Under the pieces are notes generated by a model. The model did not search any database and was not told the origin of the DNA. It saw only the letters and a list, made by a program, of their open reading frames with translations. A stretch of 64,000 nucleotides of DNA from Camelus bactrianus (taxonomy: Eukaryota > Chordata > Mammalia > Artiodactyla > Camelidae), in the NCBI RefSeq assembly GCF_048773025.1, contig NC_133548.1:23647501-23711500 (forward strand), given 5' to 3'. Numbering within the stretch: the first letter of the stretch is position 1; each line of letters opens with the position of its first letter. The translations under genes and the position numbers were made by a program. Positions 59,801 to 64,000 of this stretch are shown here, piece after piece.

Positions 59801-60227
59801 ACACCTTGCACCCTAGGCTTCAGGTCTGTCCTCTCACCTCCCTCCTCCCTCCTCGTCTGGGGAAACAGTAATTTGGAAGTGAAACCATCCTTGGATGTCC
59901 CTAAACAGGGGCCCTGCCGGCTGTGGAGTCTCTGCCCTTCCCAGCTGGCTCCTAGCAGGATGGAGAGAGAGAGGGAGTCACCGTTCCACTTGAGATGCTG
60001 CAAGTTGCTGTAGAGGAGCTGTCCCGCCGTCCCTGCTGCCCGGGTGAACTCCTGCAGACTCATGCTGCAGAGGTGCTCGCCGTTGATGTCAAACTCCTGG
60101 AAAGGGATGCAACTGGCGTCCAGCTGGTTGGTGTCCAGGAGGTGCTGGAGCCACTCCCACACCTGGTACTTGGTCCAGTACTGAGGATGGATTTCATGCC
60201 ACTGGCCTCCAAAAAACCCACTGGAAA
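47729..60227 (-). CDS. EHF: EHF (ESE-3) ETS transcription factor, seven 3' coding exons, N-terminus outside window
   Basis: EHF is a nuclear epithelial ETS factor that binds GGAA-core DNA through a C-terminal ETS domain and carries an N-terminal Pointed (PNT/SAM) domain. Joining minus-strand 60227-59982, 57767-57705, 55064-54996, 54879-54811, 49436-49377, 48125-47930 and 47828-47729 gives one open frame of 267 codons and TGA. All junctions have AG acceptors and GT donors. The product matches human EHF from Val33 to the end, with about nine differences plus one missing residue, judged from memory. Intron sizes are 2214, 2640, 116, 5374, 1251 and 101 bp. The first coding exon (human start MILEGGG) was not found up to base 64000, so the gene is 5'-partial here. 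ELF3 and ELF5 are the nearest relatives, but the linker and C-terminus GWRENEN are those of EHF. Confidence 0.97.
47930..48125 (-). CDS. EHF: EHF exon encoding most of the ETS DNA-binding domain
   Basis: This 196-nt exon begins after ttgcctcag with the last two bases of an Asn codon and ends ATGAG|gtgagg, phase 2. It encodes [20 protein letters not shown] through [11 protein letters not shown]. This covers helices 1-3 of the winged helix-turn-helix. The recognition helix contains the ETS hallmark SRAMR, whose arginines contact GGA in solved ETS complexes (family knowledge). Val to Ile in EGIFRFLK is the one difference from human that I see. Confidence 0.97.
48300..48425 (-). mobile_element. 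MIR fragment in an EHF intron
   Basis: gtacagatcagaaagctgaa, gacccaggtcacatagctca, ctagtggcagagccaagaca in reverse MIR order. It lies between the two exons that flank the start of the ETS domain. Confidence 0.8.
49377..49436 (-). CDS. EHF: EHF basic linker exon (20 codons, before the ETS domain)
   Basis: This 60-nt exon encodes [20 protein letters not shown], with the following Asn codon split across the junction (CAC A|AT). The acceptor is tttggcag and the donor gtaagt. The human equivalent reads AESPDMKKEQDPPAKCHTKKH, so this exon starts one residue later and has four substitutions. It is the most diverged coding exon in the window. Lysine- and histidine-rich sequence just before the ETS domain is usual for the ESE group. 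Confidence 0.93.
49490..49965 (-). mobile_element. L2 3' fragment in an EHF intron
   Basis: gcatttattgagcacttact, acatgtctggcactgttcaa, tacaaaggccctggggttgg, ggccttgtaggactttttaa, tgggaagccactgagagatt in reverse L2 order. Confidence 0.85.
50265..50308 (+). repeat. (GT)n microsatellite in an EHF intron
   Basis: Mostly tg units with a few breaks. Confidence 0.92.
50630..50830 (-). mobile_element. MIR SINE in an EHF intron
   Basis: gagcacttactatgtgccag, acaataaccctatgaggtag, tgagacacagagaggtcaaa, gtctaaagccacacagcctg: well preserved, reverse orientation. Confidence 0.9.
52220..52580. promoter_or_regulatory. Candidate intronic EHF enhancer
   Basis: This repeat-free block in the 5.4-kb intron holds a perfect octamer (ATTTGCAT, 52281-52288) and forkhead-like GATAAACA (52383-52390) and TGTTTATC (52511-52518), which are reverse complements of each other. 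Local GC and CpG content exceed the neighbourhood. The apparent 114-codon plus-strand frame has no protein resemblance. Enhancer function is inferred from motifs alone. Confidence 0.35.
52931..53066 (-). mobile_element. Camelid Vic-1-type SINE in an EHF intron
   Basis: The minus strand begins gagggagggtgtagctcag, an A-box head, and contains the B box gggttcaactccc and an (AAAT)n tail. Its 14-bp target duplication gtaaagcccatttt is exact at 52917-52930 and 53067-53080. It lies in the 5.4-kb intron between the 49377 and 54811 exons, in the same orientation as the gene. Confidence 0.93.
54811..54879 (-). CDS. EHF: EHF linker exon (23 codons, [14 protein letters not shown])
   Basis: This 69-nt exon is preceded by catcgccacag and followed by gtaagt. 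It encodes [15 protein letters not shown] and TTTGHLPV, where human has TTTSHLPV. It is phase 1 at both ends. It shares length and phase with its neighbour at 54996-55064, and the two are separated by a very short intron. Confidence 0.95.
54996..55064 (-). CDS. EHF: EHF linker exon (23 codons, [15 protein letters not shown])
   Basis: This 69-nt exon begins after tcctttgtag and ends GTAG|gtaact. It encodes [16 protein letters not shown] and TNYGSTV, with split codons at both ends (phase 1-1). Compared with human it carries Glu to Asp, Ile to Leu and Asp to Glu changes, all conservative. Only 116 bp of intron separates it from the next exon. The acidic and aromatic content fits the transactivation linker between the PNT and ETS domains. 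Confidence 0.95.
55712..55750 (+). repeat. (TC)n tract in an EHF intron
   Basis: ctctctct runs with few interruptions. Confidence 0.9.
57705..57767 (-). CDS. EHF: EHF linker exon (21 codons, ends KTEQT)
   Basis: This 63-nt exon lies between the acceptor ccttcacag and the donor gtgagt. It encodes [20 protein letters not shown], preceded by a Gly codon shared with the PNT exon, and appears identical to human EHF. Both ends are phase 1, so it can be skipped without a frameshift. It holds the motif VKTE, which fits the psi-K-x-E sumoylation consensus; modification is an inference only. Confidence 0.95.
58035..58185 (+). mobile_element. MIR fragment in an EHF intron
   Basis: aacagctgcaaggcacttga, gctatctgggtcttggtttc, cccatctgtaaatttagggg. 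Confidence 0.8.
59595..59616 (+). repeat. Poly(A) run in an EHF intron
   Basis: About 21 A. A second run of 17 A lies at 58875-58891. No attached SINE body was recognised for either. Confidence 0.85.
59982..60227 (-). CDS. EHF: EHF exon encoding the Pointed (PNT) domain
   Basis: This 246-nt exon follows a tctgtttttgcag acceptor and ends at AACG|gtgact. It begins with the last two bases of a Val codon and ends with the first base of a Gly codon, so it is phase 1 at both ends. It encodes nearly the whole PNT domain, including [14 protein letters not shown] and [14 protein letters not shown], about human residues 33-115. Family knowledge: the ESE-group PNT domain is a helical bundle for protein contacts. 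The only change from human that I see is Asn to Ser in the stretch LDASC. An in-frame ATG lies in the intron at 60277-60279 (see findings). Confidence 0.97.
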
Positions 60228-60689
60228 CTGCAAAAACAGAAGGCGGCCCTGTGAGTGACCCGTGTTTGCTCCTGGGCATGGTCCCAGACCTAGGGATGCC
60301 CTGCTAACGGCTGGATATCATGGGGATCACAGCCACAATCTGCTTCCATCAGCAGGGATAGGAACATGAGATGGGCTCCAGAGAGGAGGCTCTTAGAAAC
60401 GTAGCTCTTTCCCCAGTTGTGGTGGGAGTCAAAAATTCAGCCTCCATACATCTTCACATCCTTCCTCGTGTACTTACCCCTGGGCCCTGCATGAGGACAC
60501 AAGACCTGAAATGCTCTGAGGTCACACACTCATTCCCCACCTCCCACAAAGTACCATGAACACTAGAGCACTGCCACAGTTTCGGCAACTTATTAGCTTA
60601 CGTCCACAACCACGGTTCTTTCCACTCCCTCTCTCTCTCCTGTTTCTTTGTCTCTCTTACACACTCATATATACACATACGTACCCAAA

Positions 60690-61310
60690 ATTCAGACCAT
60701 GTTCCACCAAAAATGAAGCCTTTTCTCTATGATGCCTTTGCTTCTCCCCAAAGTGGTCCAGATTATTCATCTGCTCACTGTGTGGATGTCCCCCCACCTC
60801 ATGCTGGTTATGACAGCCACTGTGATGTCACGTCCCTACTCAGTTACCTTCAGCAGTTTTCCATTATCCCCTGAAATTGGGTACAAAACTGCCAAGTCAG
60901 GGATTGAGGCTCTTCACTAACTGTAATTCAAGTGCCCTTTTGCCTTTTTCCTATGCTGTTCTTTCAGCCCAGTTTGTATTCCACCTCTCACTCCCTGTTG
61001 AGTTCCTACCCAGCTTTGCAGATTCTGACCACCCCATGAAGCCGTCGCGGACCCCCAACTTACTGCGAGGGCTGCTGTCCCCTGAATCTCCGTGAGACAT
61101 GCTTTGTGTTTCTCCCAATGACTTTTGCCGTGTTCTGCCTTTCTTGACAGGTCTCTAAGTACAGTCCTATTCTCCTTTGTACATTGTATGTTCAAGGTCA
61201 TGGACTCTGTCTTACCCATCCTCGTATCTCCCATAAAAACCACCTCAGATACTTTATCATCGGAGGTGCTCTCTACTTCTTTAGTGGAATTTGTTGCTGA
61301 AGAAGAAACA
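60690..61310 (+). mobile_element. Possible diverged L2 in upstream EHF intron
   Basis: Pyrimidine-rich text with gaggctcttcactaactgta, cctatgctgttctttcagcc and gactctgtcttacccatcct loosely follows the L2 order. Weak. Confidence 0.4.
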
Positions 61311-61767
61311 ATGTAGGAACCTGGAAGAGCTGTGAGGTGCATTCACAAGAAGGTTAATTCAAGTACCGGGGAAGAAGTGGAGGTCATTCAAGCCCATAAA
61401 TACTGCTGAGCTTACCAGGGCCGGACCGTCTAGGTACGCAAGCCTCTTGCTCACTTAAGAGAACATCACTCAGTCAGCCCACAGTCCCGGGGCGGCGGGG
61501 AAGAGAGGCCAGCCTCTGGGCAAGTGTGACTAGGCTGAGAGACCTTACAGTCCCCCTCAAGGCGGGCCAGCCGAGGGCAGGAGCTCTCTTGCGAGAAAGG
61601 TGAGAGGCAGGGAAAAAGGGAGGACCCTCTTCCAGCCCGCCAAGCTGAAGTAGGGGAAAGTCTACTGAACATGACACAGAGATATTCCCACCAATCTCCA
61701 GGACAGATCAACCAGAGGATAATGTAAGAAACTGCCCCTAAATTTTTCTTCAAGGTCATGCTTGATC

Positions 61768-61930
61768 AGTACTTCTCAAACTCTAACGTAATTATGAATC
61801 ACCAGGGAATGTTGTTCAAATGCGGATTCTTATTCCATAGATCTGGGGTGAGGCCTGAGTTTCTGCATTCCTAACAAGCTTCCACGGGATAGTGATGATG
61901 CTGGCTGCTGGATACAGTCTGAGTGACAAG
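61768..61930 (+). mobile_element. MER5A-like hAT element in upstream EHF intron
   Basis: Begins cagtacttctcaaactctaa, contains tagatctggggtgaggcctg and gcattcctaacaagcttcca, and ends tctgagtgacaagg. The terminal repeats are degenerate. Confidence 0.75.
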
Positions 61931-62783
61931 GAGCAACAGAGCGGCAAGAGTTTTGATTCTCATAATGCCCATGGCCCCGCCCGCAACACCCCCTAGAGGA
62001 GAGGCTGAAGGGGGGCTGTTTCCAATCCGGTCCTATCTTGCTCACCCCCTTTGAATCCATCCACTGCTTCCAGACCTCGGCAGCTCTAAGAGCAGGAGGT
62101 CAAGGTCATGTGGACACGAAGGTGACTACCCCAGGTGGTACCTGCCACGTACATCATGTGCCTTACTCCTCCTACCTCATGGCCACACAAAAGCAGCCCT
62201 AAATGCTCAGCTCCTGCCCTGAAGGGGAAGCCAAAAGTGGAGGGGAAGAGGGCAAGGACTGGAAGAATCTAGTCCCAAAATTTAATTACATAGAAATATT
62301 CCCAAATATACCAACACAGAGAGTATAGACCAGATATCTCTATTTCTTCCTGATTTTTCTGACCTCTCATCTATGCAGCTGTTTAAGGATGGGATATAGC
62401 TTTCGCAGCTCACCAAATCTTTGTTCTTTCATTTCTAAAATAACTATGTTGTTACGACTGTAGCTCTGGGTTAGCAAACAAGAGGCAACAACTCTCAATA
62501 ACCCAACACCAAGCCTGGAGTAATTTCTTCTCTCAACGTCACATGATCCAGATTAGAGGCTAGTTCCCGAGAGTGCATCCTGCCAGGACTTGGGAAAACC
62601 AGAGAATTTTGTCTGAAGTTGACCAGGGGAAACTCCCCATAAACCAGGTGACTCATCAGATTCCTGAAATTCAGGAGAAGCACCGAAAATCCTGAGTTCA
62701 GTGCCTCCCCTACCCCATCAGTCATGACCAGGAGCTGGAACTTCTTTGGGGCTCTGGAAGTTAGAGAGGAAAAGTAGTATTTT

Positions 62784-62924
62784 TTCTAATTATTTGAGGG
62801 GGGTGGTTGGCAATTAGGTTGGTTTGTTTGTTTGTTTGTTTGTTTAATGGAGGTACTGGGGACTGAACCCAGGACCTCGTGCATGCTAAGCACACACTCT
62901 ACCACTGAGCTACACCCTCCCCAT
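62784..62924 (-). mobile_element. Camelid Vic-1-type SINE in an upstream EHF intron
   Basis: Same family as the other two copies. The minus strand reads ggggagggtgtagctcag, followed by a B box ending in the (AAAC)n tail. Target duplications at 62770-62783 and 62925-62938 agree at 13 of 14 bases (aaaagtagtatttt and aaaagtaatatttt). It creates a long chance plus-strand frame from 62832 that is not a gene. Confidence 0.92.
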
Positions 62925-64000
62925 AAAAGTAATATTTTAATTCTATTCCCTGCTGAACACACATGCTCTAGAGCAAACAGGAGGAATGCTGCCTTAATCA
63001 AGGGGGCCTGGGGGCCTGGGAATGCAAAAGACTTCCCAGTCTGGAGAACTTTCCAGCCCTGTTTGGAATCATTCTCTGAGGTCCCCACAGGGGATCAGAG
63101 GCCTCCCACGGGGAAGGCCACTGCCCAGAAAAGGCAGCAGTTTGGTGGGACAGATGATCTAGGAAGAGAAGTCACCTGTTCACGCTTTCCACCATGTTTG
63201 GCTGGGGCTCCAAACCGAAAGGCAGAGCTGCACGTGGATCAGCTGCTTGTTGGCAAACACAACCCTTCCACTCTGCCCCCAGCTGCTGCTTCTCAGACCA
63301 TGCTCACCCACTGCCCATCTCCGTCTTTCAAGGGAAGACGAGGGTCTCTTAGGAGATCAGCAGTGGACGTGGGGTGGGGGAAGGCCCGAGCTCCCTGCGA
63401 TGCAGAGCACTGCCGTCTGCCTAAACCGAACGCCTCCACAGTGGGGTGTGGGGACCCTGATTCAGTGACAACTTTATTCCATTCAGCTTCTACAGTGAGC
63501 CACGGGCCTGATGACTAAGCCACCTGCAAGCCCCACCACCGGGCGCTCCCTCTTCTAATCGGTTCTCGATTAAAGGCGCCCAAGGCAGGCACATGGTCTC
63601 CTCACAAATCTCCTCTCCCTTTACAAAGGGAGGTCACCAGAAGGTGAAATAGGAAGATTAAGCTGCTGTAACTCTCTCCTCCTTGACTTCCATGATTCTG
63701 CACAAAATACACGTGCATGCGCCCACGCCCACACCCACGCTCACAGCTCTCTCTCCTATCCTGGTATCCCAGCCAACGCCATTAAAGACGGTTTCCCTTT
63801 CGAGTATCTTCTACCACCCTCTCTGCCAGGCTGCCAACCCAGAACTTTGAACATTGAGCGGAAACAACAGAATCTCAAGTGGGCTTCTGTCTGGAGCCCC
63901 AGGGCCCTGTGGGAACCTCCAGCATGAAGTTTTCTCCAGTTCCCCTGGTCCCCACACCCCTGCTGACTAAAATCTATCTTGTTCATTAAGTTGGGGAATG

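Larger units (their letters stand above)
60280..64000. other. EHF intron upstream of the PNT exon
   Basis: Apart from the MER5A-like element, the Vic-1 SINE and a possible L2, this is unique sequence. I searched by eye for the human first coding exon (MILEGGG to STCN) in reverse complement and did not find it. No CpG island or core promoter is evident. Confidence 0.6.

Noticed and set aside
59653-59981. Extension of the PNT frame past its splice donor
   Set aside because: The sequence after AACG|gtgact is intron read-through; the true continuation is at 57767 and matches human EHF.
62832-63518. Long plus-strand open frame (228 codons)
   Set aside because: It starts inside the reverse of a Vic-1 SINE and runs through EHF intron DNA; no family resemblance and no splice support.
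1-64000. CRISPR arrays, operons, prokaryotic or phage genes, or a novel gene system
   Set aside because: Introns, SINEs, LINEs and microsatellites show a mammalian nuclear region; no spaced repeats or gene clusters were seen.
60280-64000. First coding exon of EHF within the window
   Set aside because: The reverse complement was read by eye for the expected N-terminal sequence and nothing matched; it is presumed to lie beyond base 64000.

Overview
This window is mammalian nuclear DNA, almost certainly from a camelid (camel, llama or alpaca). The order-level evidence is three copies of the tRNA-derived Vic-1-type SINE, at 13441-13591 (+), 52931-53066 (-) and 62784-62924 (-), each flanked by its own target-site duplication. 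MIR, L2, L1M, hAT and MLT1 relics give the general placental background, and the young L1 3' ends are of the type found in cetartiodactyls.

The only protein-coding gene I can support is EHF (ESE-3), an epithelial ETS transcription factor, on the minus strand. Seven coding exons are present: the Pointed-domain exon (59982-60227), four small linker exons, and two exons for the DNA-binding ETS domain, ending at a TGA at 47729-47731. The exons join in frame to 267 codons. They match the human protein from Val33 to the end, one residue shorter. The first coding exon (about 32 N-terminal residues) and the promoter were not found and should lie beyond base 64000. A long 3'UTR probably runs to about 43.4 kb, where AATAAA signals occur on the minus strand.

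Bases 1 to about 43 kb lie downstream of EHF and hold no recognisable gene. In human the same interval separates EHF from APIP and is the 11p13 region linked to cystic fibrosis lung severity. About 12.4-34.2 kb is an AT-rich graveyard of nested L1 elements: a minus-strand L1M split by a Vic-1 SINE, a plus-strand series from 17.8 to 25.9 kb, and a minus-strand L1 with a second L1 tail stacked on it at 26.6-27.7 kb. MIR and L2 fragments, two old MLT1-type solo LTRs (6448-7020, 32687-33186) and several microsatellites fill much of the rest. Some low-repeat blocks (9650-10560, 24180-24590, 38380-38830, and 52220-52580 inside an EHF intron) are candidate regulatory elements. The EHF body and 3'UTR are almost free of L1.

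I see no unknown gene system, CRISPR array, operon or intact autonomous transposon. The notable points are the symmetric exon design of EHF, a lost tandem splice acceptor, a diverged linker exon, the nested insertions with readable target duplications, and the candidate enhancers.
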